This document shows, piece by piece, positions 34,562 through 43,929 of a stretch of 55,537 bases of DNA. How positions within the stretch are numbered: the stretch's first letter is position 1; each line of letters begins with the position of its first letter. The position numbers and the translations under genes are program-made. The stretch comes from Chromobacterium vaccinii (lineage in GTDB: Bacteria; Pseudomonadota; Gammaproteobacteria; Burkholderiales; Chromobacteriaceae), in assembly GCF_000971335.1 (NCBI RefSeq), contig NZ_JZJL01000036.1:1-55537 (forward strand). The letters run 5' to 3'. The notes under the pieces are model-generated. The model was not told the origin of the DNA. It was given only the letters and a program-made list of their open reading frames with translations, and did not search any database.

Positions 34562-35961
34562 ATCGGCTCCGGTTCAGGCCAGTGGAGGCGGAAGCGCGCG
34601 CCGGGGCCGTCGTCCAGCAGCCGCAGCTCGCCGCCCATCAGCTGCGCGTAGCCGCGCGCCATGGTCAGGCCTAGGCCGCTGCCGGGGCGTTCGCCGTCGG
34701 GCGCGGGTCCGCTCCAGAAAGGTTCGAAGATCTTGTCGCGCAGCGCGTCGGGCACGCCGGGGCCCTGATCGGCCACTTCCAGCCAGGCCTGGCCGCGCTC
34801 GCGGCCGCAGCGCAGCGTCAGCCGCCCGCCGGCGGGGCTGTGGCGGATGGCGTTGAGCAGCAGGTTGTCGACGATGGTCTCCACTTTGGACGGATCGCCG
34901 CGCACCGCGCCGGGCGCGCCGTCCAGCGCCACCTCCAGCCGTTTGGCCTGCCACAGCGGCTGGCAGCTGGCCAGCCTGGCTTCCAGCAGCTGGCGCAGCG
35001 GAAAGGCGGAAACGTTCAGCGTGGTGGACAGCCAGAGGCCGGCGTCCTGCTTCAGCAGCGCCTCCACCCGCTGGCGCAGCGTCAGCGCGTTGTTGCCCAG
35101 GATGTCGACGATGTGGCGCTGCTGCGGATTGAGCGGGCCGGCCACCTGTTCCTTCAATAGCGCGGCGGCCTCGTGTATCGACGCCAGCGGCGTCTTCAGC
35201 TCATGCGAGACCTGGCGGAAGAAGCGGGTCTTCTGTTGTTCCAGCTCAACCAGCCGCAGGTCCAGCTGTTCCAGCTCCCGGCCCAGGCGCTGCAGGTCGG
35301 CGGGGCCGGCCTGGCGCCAGTTCAGCTGCCGGGCGCCGCCTGCCAGCCGGGCGATGCGGCGCTGCAGGCCGCGCAGCGGGGCGTGGATCAGCAGGGTGAC
35401 GATCAAGGCCAGCAGCACGGCGGCGGCCAGCGCCAGCCAGGCCAGGCGGTTGGCCTGCAGCCGCATCCGTTCGATGTCGTCCCGCCAGCTGGCCTGCCGT
35501 TTTTCGCCGGCCTGGGCCAGCGTCTGCTGCTGTTGATCCAGCACGCGGTTCAGTTGGCGGAACAGCGCGTCGCGCTGCTGGCGGCGATTGGGGGGAAGCC
35601 GCTGCAATTGCGAGGCGAGGGCAAGGGCGCTGTCTATGCCGGCTTGCGCTTCGGCCGGAGCATCCTGCCGCAGCGTCCGCTGCGCGCGCAGCAGCTCGCC
35701 GCGCGCCTGGCTGGCGGTCTCGTTGAGCTTGCGGTCGCGCAGGATGGCCGCCTGGCGGCTGGCGCGCTCGAATTGCACCGCCTGCTCTTGAGACAAGCGC
35801 GCGATGTCCTGCCAGCGCTGGGCCTGGCGCTGGTGACGCTGGGCGCTGTCGGCGGCCAGGCCCAGCTCGTGGCGCAGCTGCACCAGCGCCGCGGCGGGGA
35901 TCAGCGCGACGCCGAGAAAGCCTGCCAGCAGCAGGCCGCGGAAGGAAATGAAGCGGAGCAT
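34558..35961 (-). CDS. glrK: Sensor histidine kinase GlrK
   Basis: A 467-residue inner-membrane kinase. TM1 is at about 9-27, followed by a Gln/Arg-rich helical periplasmic sensor (about 30-170), TM2 near 172-194, a HAMP linker, a phosphoacceptor His253 in FFRQVSHELKTPLASIHEAA and an ATPase domain with DNLLLNAIRHSP and GSGLGLTMARGYAQLMGG. The SHELKTPL box and the gene order kinase-lipoprotein-regulator match the GlrK/QseG/GlrR system. The input signal is unknown, and envelope stress is the usual proposal. It is the first gene of the three-gene operon. Confidence 0.9.
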   Translation of the reverse strand: MLRFISFRGLLLAGFLGVALIPAAALVQLRHELGLAADSAQRHQRQAQRWQDIARLSQEQAVQFERASRQAAILRDRKLNETASQARGELLRAQRTLRQDAPAEAQAGIDSALALASQLQRLPPNRRQQRDALFRQLNRVLDQQQQTLAQAGEKRQASWRDDIERMRLQANRLAWLALAAAVLLALIVTLLIHAPLRGLQRRIARLAGGARQLNWRQAGPADLQRLGRELEQLDLRLVELEQQKTRFFRQVSHELKTPLASIHEAAALLKEQVAGPLNPQQRHIVDILGNNALTLRQRVEALLKQDAGLWLSTTLNVSAFPLRQLLEARLASCQPLWQAKRLEVALDGAPGAVRGDPSKVETIVDNLLLNAIRHSPAGGRLTLRCGRERGQAWLEVADQGPGVPDALRDKIFEPFWSGPAPDGERPGSGLGLTMARGYAQLMGGELRLLDDGPGARFRLHWPEPEPI

Positions 35962-35970
35962 GGTGTCGGC

Positions 35971-36005
35971 GATAAAGAAAACAGGGGCGCGGATGCGCCC
36001 CTGTT
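35971..36005 (-). terminator. Terminator of the ribB-ribE operon
   Basis: An 11-bp perfect stem AACAGGGGCGC / GCGCCCCTGTT with a 4-base loop is followed by TTTCTTTAT on the minus strand. It insulates the rib genes from glrK. Confidence 0.85.
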
Positions 36006-36052
36006 CAGCAGACAGGCCGGCGGCCGATTGGTTCGCGGCCGCCGGTCCGCGC

Positions 36053-36763
36053 TCAGCGCGCGGCCAGGGCCGGGCGGTGGCGGCTGGCTGGCAGCAGCGC
36101 GGGCGCCAGCTCGTCCAGCCTGGGCGCGAGCAGCGGCATCAGCGCCGCCAGCTTGTCTTCCAGCGCTTCGCGCATGGTGTCGACCAGCACCTGGGTGTCG
36201 CGTTCGATCTCAAGGTTCAGCCTGCTGCCGGCTTGCTTGGCGCCGAGCGAGGTGGCGCGGCGGGTTTCCGGGATCAGCCACACTTCGATCCAGCCGGCCT
36301 GCTTGTCGATGTCGGCGATGGTCAGGCTGACGCCGTCCAGCGCCGCGTAGCCTTTGGCGAACAGGTAGCGCAGCGCGCCGGCGGGCACAGAGAGCCGCAG
36401 GCACAGGTTGTCGCCGTATTCCTTGCGCTGCTCGATGGTCGCTTGATAGTCGACGTGGCCGGACAGCGCGTGGCCGCCGATCTCGGCGCCGTCGCGCAGC
36501 GCGCGCTCGGCGTTGACCGCGTCGCCGACGCCGCACGCGGCCAGCGTGCTGGTGACCAGCGTCGGCAGGATCAGGTCGAACTCGGCGCGGTCTCCCTGAG
36601 GCGGCGCGGCCACGGTCAGGCAGGCGCCGTTGACGGACACGCTGCAGCCTTGCGCGAGCCCGGCGCAGAAGCCGGCCGGGAAGTCTACGGCGATGCGGCG
36701 GCTGGCCTCGCCTTCTTCGATGGCGGCGATGCGGCCGATGGCCTGGGTGATGCCTGTGAACAT
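36053..36763 (-). CDS. ribE: Riboflavin synthase alpha subunit
   Basis: The enzyme dismutates two 6,7-dimethyl-8-ribityllumazines to riboflavin. Two lumazine-binding repeats are present: the first starts MFTGITQAIGRI with VNGACLTV, and GHALSGHVDYQATI opens the second. The ATG at 36763 gives 236 residues, somewhat longer than the usual 200-215, because of a C-terminal helix (EALEDKLAALMPLLAPRLDEL) and an Arg-rich tail. GGAGG lies ahead of the start, directly after the ribB stop. Expression is set by the FMN riboswitch upstream of ribB. Confidence 0.95.
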   Translation of the reverse strand: MFTGITQAIGRIAAIEEGEASRRIAVDFPAGFCAGLAQGCSVSVNGACLTVAAPPQGDRAEFDLILPTLVTSTLAACGVGDAVNAERALRDGAEIGGHALSGHVDYQATIEQRKEYGDNLCLRLSVPAGALRYLFAKGYAALDGVSLTIADIDKQAGWIEVWLIPETRRATSLGAKQAGSRLNLEIERDTQVLVDTMREALEDKLAALMPLLAPRLDELAPALLPASRHRPALAAR

Positions 36764-36774
36764 GTCGCGCCTCC

Positions 36775-37407
36775 TCAAGCCTGTTCGCGCTGCAGCCATT
36801 CGGCCAGTTCGGCGACCGACAATTGCGGCAGGCCATGGCGCTCGGCGTAATCCTGCACTTGTTGGCCGCGCATCATCGTGCCGTCCGGATTCATCAGCTC
36901 GCACAGCACGCCGGCCGGGCTGAAGCCGGCTAGTCGCGCCAGCTCCACCGAGGCCTCGGTGTGGCCGCGGCGCTCGCGCACGCCGCCGGCGCGGGCGACG
37001 ATGGGATAGACGTGGCCGGGGCGCACCAGATCGCTGGGCTTGGCATCCGGCGCGATGGCGGCGCGCATGGTGGTGACGCGGTCGGCGGCGGACACGCCGG
37101 TGGTGACGCCCTCGGCCGCCTCGATGGCGACGGTGAAGGCGGTGCCGTAGCGGCTGCCGTTCTCGGAGGCCATCGGCGGCAATTGCAGCCGCTCGGCGCG
37201 CTCGGGCGTGACGCACAGGCAGACGATGCCGCTGCCGTCGCGGATCATCCGCGCCATTTCGGGCACGGTGAGCGTGTCGGCGGCCAGGATCAGGTCGGCC
37301 TCGTTTTCGCGGTCGGCGTCGTCGGCGACGATGACCGGCAGGCCGCGGCGCAAGGCGTCAAGCGCGGCGTGGACGCGCAGGGAAAGGATATCGGTGTGGG
37401 CGTTCAT
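36775..37407 (-). CDS. ribB: 3,4-dihydroxy-2-butanone 4-phosphate synthase
   Basis: RibB makes the four-carbon unit of riboflavin from ribulose 5-phosphate. The 210 residues show [44 protein letters not shown] and [13 protein letters not shown], all family hallmarks with the Glu and His metal ligands. There is no GTP-cyclohydrolase II domain, so it is not a RibBA fusion. The start ATG 37407 has GAGGAC ahead; an in-frame start further up is less likely. ribE follows after 11 bp. Confidence 0.95.
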   Translation of the reverse strand: MNAHTDILSLRVHAALDALRRGLPVIVADDADRENEADLILAADTLTVPEMARMIRDGSGIVCLCVTPERAERLQLPPMASENGSRYGTAFTVAIEAAEGVTTGVSAADRVTTMRAAIAPDAKPSDLVRPGHVYPIVARAGGVRERRGHTEASVELARLAGFSPAGVLCELMNPDGTMMRGQQVQDYAERHGLPQLSVAELAEWLQREQA

Positions 37408-37544
37408 GGAAACGGTCCTCAAATAATGGATTGAGAAACACGTCCCGTGGGCGTGAAGCGGATAGCTTACGGCTATCCGGCGCGATAAACGCGCGGATAC
37501 GACACAGTTTTCCAGCCGCGGGCGCGGACGGATGACTGGCGTCG

Positions 37545-37686
37545 TCTTCTTTCATCCGGACTATGACCGTCGGCTCTGGCATTTCACCAGATCTGCTGAC
37601 CCTTCGCCGTGCGGCGAAGGCGCTCGCGGGCTCGGCGCTCGCGCGCCATACCGCCGGTGGGGAATCGCACCCCGCCCCGAAGACGT
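37545..37686 (-). promoter_or_regulatory. FMN riboswitch (RFN element) of ribB-ribE
   Basis: The minus strand shows the conserved RFN core in order: CTTCGGGGCGGGGTG, TTCCCCACCGGCGGT, AGCCCGCGAGCGCC, GTCAGCAGATCTGGTG, CCAGAGCCGACGGT, ATAGTCCGGATG and AAGAAG. FMN binding represses rib genes. Downstream, GGATAGC-CGTAA-GCTATCC may be part of the expression platform; no clear T-run follows, so control is probably at translation. A TATACT on the minus strand (37717-37712) is a likely -10 box. Confidence 0.93.
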
Positions 37687-37765
37687 TGGCCGCACAGCGC
37701 GGCCAGCGGCGAGTATAGCGCGGTGTTAGAATGTCGGCAGCAAGATTCACCCCAAGAGTTCCCCG

Positions 37766-38803
<1,038 letters not shown>

Positions 38804-38959
38804 CGTCCTGCCCATGATCCGCCGAGCGGCCCTTCGGGGCCGTTTTCGCATCCCGGATAGGGCAGAAGGCGGCGGCGCTTGTCCGCGCGCAAAGGCTGGC
38901 CGGGTGACGCGCATGCAAAGCGCGTACAATGACAGTATTCCTTGATCGAGCAAGCCATC

Positions 38960-39379
38960 ATGTTCTACGTGTTGTTCACCACCATCCTGATCGTGGTGGT
39001 GGTTACCGCCGCCGCCGCCGCCCGTTTTTTCGACCCCGCCGTCGGCAAGATACTCAGCCGCACGCTGGGCCAGGACCTGGCCGACGCCTGGCGCAAGTAC
39101 GTGTTCTTCGCCATCGTGGTCAGCGGCATTTCCGGCGGCGTGCGCCAATGGTCGCTGCAGCAGTACCTGCCGCCGGCGCCGGGCAAGGGCACCTCCCAAT
39201 TGCAGCTGAGCGGCGAGCGCTGGCTGCTGGAGCTGTTCCAGGCCTTCATCAGCACCTTGCAATCCATCGCCTGGGTGGTGCTGTTGTTTTTCCTGTGCGC
39301 GATGCTGGCCTACGCGATCATGCGCGCGGTGGAGTACCGCCGCGAGGAGTCGGGCCCGCGCCGGCATGGCGACGAGTGA
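38960..39379 (+). CDS. Small inner-membrane protein of unknown function
   Basis: A 139-residue protein with a first membrane helix at the N-terminus (MFYVLFTTILIVVVVTAAAAARFF) and others near 50-65 and 92-115 (SIAWVVLLFFLCAMLAYAIM). The ends are charged. No family or motif is recognised. The start ATG 38960 is preferred to a TTG 18 bases upstream. It overlaps the nucleotidyltransferase gene by 14 bp, so the two are probably co-transcribed. Confidence 0.7.
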   Translation: MFYVLFTTILIVVVVTAAAAARFFDPAVGKILSRTLGQDLADAWRKYVFFAIVVSGISGGVRQWSLQQYLPPAPGKGTSQLQLSGERWLLELFQAFISTLQSIAWVVLLFFLCAMLAYAIMRAVEYRREESGPRRHGDE

Positions 39380-39944
39380 CGCCGGCCGGCTGGCGGAGCT
39401 GGTCCGCGCCTCGCCGTGGCTGATGCGCGCGCTGCGCGCCGCGCGGGACCTGGGCCTGGCCGACTGGTGCATAGGCGCCGGCGCGGTGCGCGGCCTGGCG
39501 TGGGACGCGCTGCATGGCTTCGAATCCAAGCCGTCGGCGCTGTCCGACATCGATCTGGCGTACTTCGACGCCGCCGATCTGTCGCCCGATCGCGAGGCCG
39601 CGCTGCAGCGCCGGCTGGCGTCCGCCCATCCCGACCTGCCTTGGGAGGTGACCAACCAGGCGGCGGTGCACCTGTGGTTCGCCGATCATTTCGGCTATCC
39701 GGTCGAGCCCTTGCCGTCGCTGGAGGCGGCGGTGGCGACCTGGCCGGAGTACGCGACCGCGGTCGGCGTCGCGCTGAACGCCGACGACAGCCTGCGCATC
39801 ATCGCGCCGTTCGGGCTGGACGACCTGTTCGGCATGACGGTGCGCCGCAATCCGGCCAGGGCCAGCGCGGAGATTTATCGCCGGCGGGTGGCCGACAAGC
39901 GCTACCGCGAGCGTTGGCCGCGGGTGACGGTGATCCACGAATGA
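39366..39944 (+). CDS. Nucleotidyltransferase family protein
   Basis: A 192-residue protein of the DUF925-type nucleotidyltransferases. It has a GAGAVRGLAWDALHG loop and the metal-binding DxD in ALSDIDLAYFD, followed by a mostly helical C-terminal half (LFGMTVRRNPARASAEIYRRRVADKRYRERWP). The target is unknown. It overlaps the previous gene by 14 bp and is followed by a strong terminator. Confidence 0.8.
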   Translation: MATSDAGRLAELVRASPWLMRALRAARDLGLADWCIGAGAVRGLAWDALHGFESKPSALSDIDLAYFDAADLSPDREAALQRRLASAHPDLPWEVTNQAAVHLWFADHFGYPVEPLPSLEAAVATWPEYATAVGVALNADDSLRIIAPFGLDDLFGMTVRRNPARASAEIYRRRVADKRYRERWPRVTVIHE

Positions 39945-39972
39945 AAAACGCCAGCCGGAGGCTGGCGTTTTT
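39944..39972. terminator. Bidirectional terminator between nucleotidyltransferase and binding-protein genes
   Basis: A perfect 13-bp stem (AAAAACGCCAGCC, loop GGA, GGCTGGCGTTTTT) supplies a T-run in both directions for two converging genes. Confidence 0.92.
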
Positions 39973-39986
39973 CATGGAGCGGGCGC

Positions 39987-41060
39987 TCAGCTGCCGATCT
40001 TCACCTGCGACCACAGGCGGTTCAGCTCGCGGCGGGATTTCGCGTCCAGGTCCTTCAGCGCCACGTACTTGCCCTGGGACGGGTCCAGCATGATCACCGG
40101 GTTGGCCTTGATCTGCGGCTTGAAGAAGGCCTCGGCCGCCTTGACCGGGTTGGTCGCGCCGATCTGGTTGGAGATCTCCGACGCGTTCTTGCCGTCCAGC
40201 ATGAAGTTGATGAACTTGTGCGCCAGGTCCGGGCGCGGCGCGTCCTTCAGGATGGTCATATTGTCGATGGCCAGCACATTGCCTTCCCGCTGCGGACGGT
40301 AGGCGAGCTCGAAGGGCCGCTTGGCGCTCTTCGCGTCCTGCTGCGCCTGGAACAGGTCGTTGGAATAGCCCAGCGCCACCCAGATGTTGCCGACGGTCAG
40401 CTCCTTGATGTAGCTCTGGTTGTTGAACGCGGCCCAGTACGGCTTGGCCTTGCGGATGGTGTCCGCGGCGGCCTTCCAGTCGGCCGGATTGGCGGAGTTG
40501 GCGTCCTTGCCCAGATACATCAGCGCGGCGGCCATCAGTTCGCGCTGGCTGTCCAGCACGGTGACCTTGCCTTTGATCTTCGCCAGCACGGCCGGATCGA
40601 ATACCAGCGCCCAGCTGTTGGCCTTGCTTGCTACGCCGGCTTTCTGCAATTGGGTGGCGTTGTAGCCGATCAGCGTCAGCGACACCACGGTGGGCGCGGC
40701 GTGGCGGTTGCCCGGGTCGAAGGGCTGATTGAGCGCCAGATAGCCGCTGTTCAGGTTTTTCCAGTTGGGCAGCTTGCTCTTGTCCAGCGGTTGCAGCTTG
40801 CCCTGCTTCAGCAGCGTGTTCACCGCGAAGGCGGTGGGAAACACCATGTCGTAGCCCTTGGCCCCGGCGGCCAGCTTGGCCAGCATCTCTTCGTTGTCGC
40901 CGTAATAGTCCTGAACCAGCTTGCACTTGCAAGACTGCTCGAAGCGCTTGGCGGTGTCCGGCGACAGCGCGTTGTTCCAGTTGTAGATGTGCAGCACATC
41001 CGCGGCGGATGCCGAACCCCAGGCTAGTGTCATCAGCGCCGAAAGAGCCAGCTTGTTCAT
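39987..41060 (-). CDS. Polyamine-type extracellular solute-binding protein (PotF/PotD-like)
   Basis: A 357-residue periplasmic protein with a signal peptide (1-19). The mature N-terminus VLHIYNWNNALSPDTAKRFEQ and the segments GYDMVFPTAF and NVLAIDNMTILKDAP are those of the putrescine/spermidine-binding proteins. CKCKLVQDYYGDNEEMLAKL is also family-like. No permease or ATPase genes accompany it, so it either serves a transporter elsewhere or acts alone. Polyamine binding is probable but not proven. It starts 100 bp downstream of the proB stop on the same strand. Confidence 0.88.
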   Translation of the reverse strand: MNKLALSALMTLAWGSASAADVLHIYNWNNALSPDTAKRFEQSCKCKLVQDYYGDNEEMLAKLAAGAKGYDMVFPTAFAVNTLLKQGKLQPLDKSKLPNWKNLNSGYLALNQPFDPGNRHAAPTVVSLTLIGYNATQLQKAGVASKANSWALVFDPAVLAKIKGKVTVLDSQRELMAAALMYLGKDANSANPADWKAAADTIRKAKPYWAAFNNQSYIKELTVGNIWVALGYSNDLFQAQQDAKSAKRPFELAYRPQREGNVLAIDNMTILKDAPRPDLAHKFINFMLDGKNASEISNQIGATNPVKAAEAFFKPQIKANPVIMLDPSQGKYVALKDLDAKSRRELNRLWSQVKIGS

Positions 41061-41161
41061 ACCATGTCATCCTTGTGATAGCGAAAAATGAAACCCCGGC
41101 CAGACACTGGCAGGGGTCGGGAAAACTTCGCGCCTCCCGCTGCGGGGAGGGCGAGGTGTGC

Positions 41162-42280
41162 TTACAAGGCCACCATATTGTCGCGGTGTATCAATTCCGG
41201 CTCCACGATGTAGCCGAGCGCGGCTTCGATCTCGCGCGTGCTTTTGCGCATGATCTGGCGCGCCTCGTCCGAGCTGTAGTTGACCAGGCCGCGCGCCACC
41301 TCGTTGCCGGATGCATCGACGCAGGCCACCGCCTCGCCGCGCAGGAAATCGCCTTCCACCGCGCTGACGCCCACCGGCAGCAGGCTGGTGCCGCGCTCGC
41401 GTATCGCCAGGGCGGCGCCGTCGTCCAGCAGCAGCCGGCCGGCCAGCTTCAGGTGGTCGGCCAGCCATTGCTTGCGCGCGGCCATGCGGTTGGTGGCGGC
41501 GACCAGCTGGGTGCCGATGGATTCGCCGTCGGCCAGGCGCGACAGCACATGGGGCTCGCGGCCGCTGGCGATCACGGTGGCGGCGCCGCTGCGGGCGGCG
41601 CGCTTGGCGGCCAGGATCTTGGTGATCATGCCTCCGGTGCCGACGCTGGAGCCGGCGCCGCCGGCCATCTCTTCCAGGCGCTCGTCGCCGGCTTCGGCCT
41701 GGTGGATGAATTCGGCGTCGGGATGCTTGCGCGGGTCGGCGCTGTACAGGCCTTTCTGGTCGGTCAGGATCACCAGCGCGTCGGCTTCGATCAGGTTGGT
41801 GACCAGCGCGCCCAGGGTGTCGTTGTCGCCGAAGCGGATCTCGCTGGTGACCACGGTGTCGTTCTCGTTGATGATCGGCACCACGTTCAGATTGAGCAGG
41901 CTGGTCAGCGTCGAGCGGGCGTTCAGGTAGCGGGTGCGGTCGGCCAGGTCTTCATGGGTCAGCAGGATCTGCGCGGTGCGCAGGCCGAAGGAGCGGAAGG
42001 CGCTCTCATAGGCCTGGCACAGTCCCATCTGGCCGACGGCGGCGGCGGCCTGCAGCTCGTGCACGCCCTTGGGACGCACGGTCCACCCCAGACGTTGGCA
42101 GCCTTCGGCGATGGCGCCGCTGGAAACCAGCACCACCTGCTTGCCGCGGCGTTTGAGTTCGGCCACTTCTTCCGCCCAGCGCGCCAGGGCGTTCAGGTCC
42201 AACCCCCTGCCATCGTTGGTTACCAGGCTGGAGCCTACTTTGACCACGATACGGTCGGAAGCGTGAATCACCGAGTGCAT
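41162..42280 (-). CDS. proB: Glutamate 5-kinase
   Basis: ProB phosphorylates glutamate in the first step of proline synthesis. The 372 residues comprise an amino-acid-kinase domain ([57 protein letters not shown]) and a C-terminal PUA domain (about 280-372). This is the full bacterial length with PUA. The start is ATG 42280, one codon after a TTG. proA and obgE, frequent partners, are not here. A TATAAT on the minus strand (42313-42308) is a likely -10 box. Confidence 0.95.
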   Translation of the reverse strand: MHSVIHASDRIVVKVGSSLVTNDGRGLDLNALARWAEEVAELKRRGKQVVLVSSGAIAEGCQRLGWTVRPKGVHELQAAAAVGQMGLCQAYESAFRSFGLRTAQILLTHEDLADRTRYLNARSTLTSLLNLNVVPIINENDTVVTSEIRFGDNDTLGALVTNLIEADALVILTDQKGLYSADPRKHPDAEFIHQAEAGDERLEEMAGGAGSSVGTGGMITKILAAKRAARSGAATVIASGREPHVLSRLADGESIGTQLVAATNRMAARKQWLADHLKLAGRLLLDDGAALAIRERGTSLLPVGVSAVEGDFLRGEAVACVDASGNEVARGLVNYSSDEARQIMRKSTREIEAALGYIVEPELIHRDNMVAL

Positions 42281-42330
42281 CAACGGACCTCTCTATGAAA
42301 GCCAATAATTATAGAGAGGGCAGTGTACCC

Positions 42331-42347
42331 GAAAAAGCCCGGGGCTT
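42331..42347 (-). terminator. Short terminator after the PilZ-like gene
   Basis: On the minus strand AAGCC-CCG-GGCTT is followed by TTTC, 9 bp past the stop of the PilZ-like gene. The stem is short. Confidence 0.5.
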
Positions 42348-42355
42348 GCGCCAGG

Positions 42356-43849
42356 TCAAAATTGCTCGCTGGGACGGTATTCCATCAGCTGAAAATGCGG
42401 CGATTGCTGGTGCAGCTTGGCGACGCGGACCAGTTGCTCGCCGTTTTCATCGCGCAGCCTGAACTCGCGCAACTGGCTGAAGGGATGGCCCGGCAACAGC
42501 AGCAGCGCCGGGGCATCCGCGCTGGCGGGCAGCCTCAGGCCGCGCTGGAAGCTGTCGCCGCTGTGGGTGATGCTGGGCATGGCCCGCACCGGCTGCGGCT
42601 GCGGCCCCAGGATCTCCACGCCGCATTCCACCTCAGCGCCGGCCGGCTGCATCAGCACCCAGCGCACCGCGCACAGCCGGGCTTCGCCGGCCAGGTTCAG
42701 CAGCAGGACTTCCCCGGCGCGCAGCGGCTGCTCCTGCGGCTGGCCGCGCAGCAGGTAGCCGGATTCGCTGCGGTTGGCGATGGTCAACAGGCTGGAAGCG
42801 GGAGGCGGGCGCAGATGGGAGCCGTCCTCGTCGGGATCCGCGCCGGCCGGTTGCCAGCTGCCGCCGTTGACGCGGTGCCAGATGGCGGGGACGCCTGCGG
42901 TGACCTCGGCTTGCGCGTGCGCGTCTTCCCGGCTGTGCCGCCGCCGCCGCGGGCGCTGCCACTCCTCCGCCAGGCCGCTGAGCAGCCGCACTTCGTCGTT
43001 CAGCATGGGGGAGGCGCTGCCGCTGGAGGTCTTGCGCAGTTGGGCCAGGCTTTTCCGCATCGAGGCCAGCGCGCCGGACAGCTCGAGGAGAAAGCAATCG
43101 GGCTGGGATGGAGACGGCCGGGCGGGGAGATAGCGAGGCGGGGCGTCTTCCCGCAGATCCAGAACATAGCCCTGGCGGCCTTCCGACAAGCGCGCCAAGG
43201 GCAGCAGCTCCACCTGCTTGGCCAGATCGTAGGCCAGCTGGCGGGCCAGCTGCATGTCGCTGGTCGACAGCCGGTTGGTGGCGGTGAGTCCCAGCAGCAG
43301 CAGCTGGCGGTAGATGACGGCCAGCGTGTCGTCGCCGGCCAATGATTTGTCCTGCCAGCCGCGTTGCAGCGCCAGACCGTACAGCTGGTGGCAGTCCAGC
43401 CAGAAGCCGTCGGGGAGCGGGTAATAGTTTTGCTGGCTGATGTTCAGGTATTGCCGCGCGGCCATCATCGTGTACAGCAGCAGTTCCTGCTTGGGCAGCT
43501 CGCGCTCCAGCAGCGCATGGCAGGCCAGCTTCTCGTTGAGCGTCTGCTTGAAGGCCAGGAACAGGTTGGCGAACAGCTTGACGCTGATCGCAGCCAGCAG
43601 CCGCATCTTGGGAGAGGAGACCGCGTCGCCGTGCTGGGCTTCGTTCTCCAGCAAGGGATAGTAACGATCCAGCGCTTTCAGATAGAGCTTGAGCAGCTTG
43701 TAGCGCTGCATGGGGTCCATCGGGACGCGGCCCAGCTGGTGGAGGCCCTGGCCCAGCAGCTTGCCGCATTCGGCAAGGTCGGTGTAAGGCAAGCGCTCCA
43801 GCCAGGCGGCGACGCTGGCAGGCTGGGTGTCGACGAGTTGCGGGTCCAT
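42356..43849 (-). CDS. PilZ-like domain protein of unknown function
   Basis: A 497-residue cytoplasmic protein. The N-terminal two-thirds is helical (WLERLPYTDLAECGKLLGQGL, then KLYLKALDRYYPLLENEAQ and MMAARQYLNISQQNYYPLPDGFWLDCHQLY). A linker with a basic patch (RPRRRRHSRED) leads to a C-terminal beta region with NRSESG, which fits the D/N-x-S-x-x-G motif of PilZ, followed by AVRWVLM and GVEILGP. This makes it a candidate c-di-GMP effector. The start is uncertain: ATG 43849 has AAGAAGG very close, and ATG 43879 adds 10 residues. It lies between proB and bioA on the same strand. Confidence 0.65.
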   Translation of the reverse strand: MDPQLVDTQPASVAAWLERLPYTDLAECGKLLGQGLHQLGRVPMDPMQRYKLLKLYLKALDRYYPLLENEAQHGDAVSSPKMRLLAAISVKLFANLFLAFKQTLNEKLACHALLERELPKQELLLYTMMAARQYLNISQQNYYPLPDGFWLDCHQLYGLALQRGWQDKSLAGDDTLAVIYRQLLLLGLTATNRLSTSDMQLARQLAYDLAKQVELLPLARLSEGRQGYVLDLREDAPPRYLPARPSPSQPDCFLLELSGALASMRKSLAQLRKTSSGSASPMLNDEVRLLSGLAEEWQRPRRRRHSREDAHAQAEVTAGVPAIWHRVNGGSWQPAGADPDEDGSHLRPPPASSLLTIANRSESGYLLRGQPQEQPLRAGEVLLLNLAGEARLCAVRWVLMQPAGAEVECGVEILGPQPQPVRAMPSITHSGDSFQRGLRLPASADAPALLLLPGHPFSQLREFRLRDENGEQLVRVAKLHQQSPHFQLMEYRPSEQF

Positions 43850-43929
43850 ATCCTTCTTCGGCAAGACGAGTGGCGGCATTCGGGCTAGGCTCCGAGGCGA
43901 GCGCTGCGAAAAGGAAGGGACGGAGGTGC

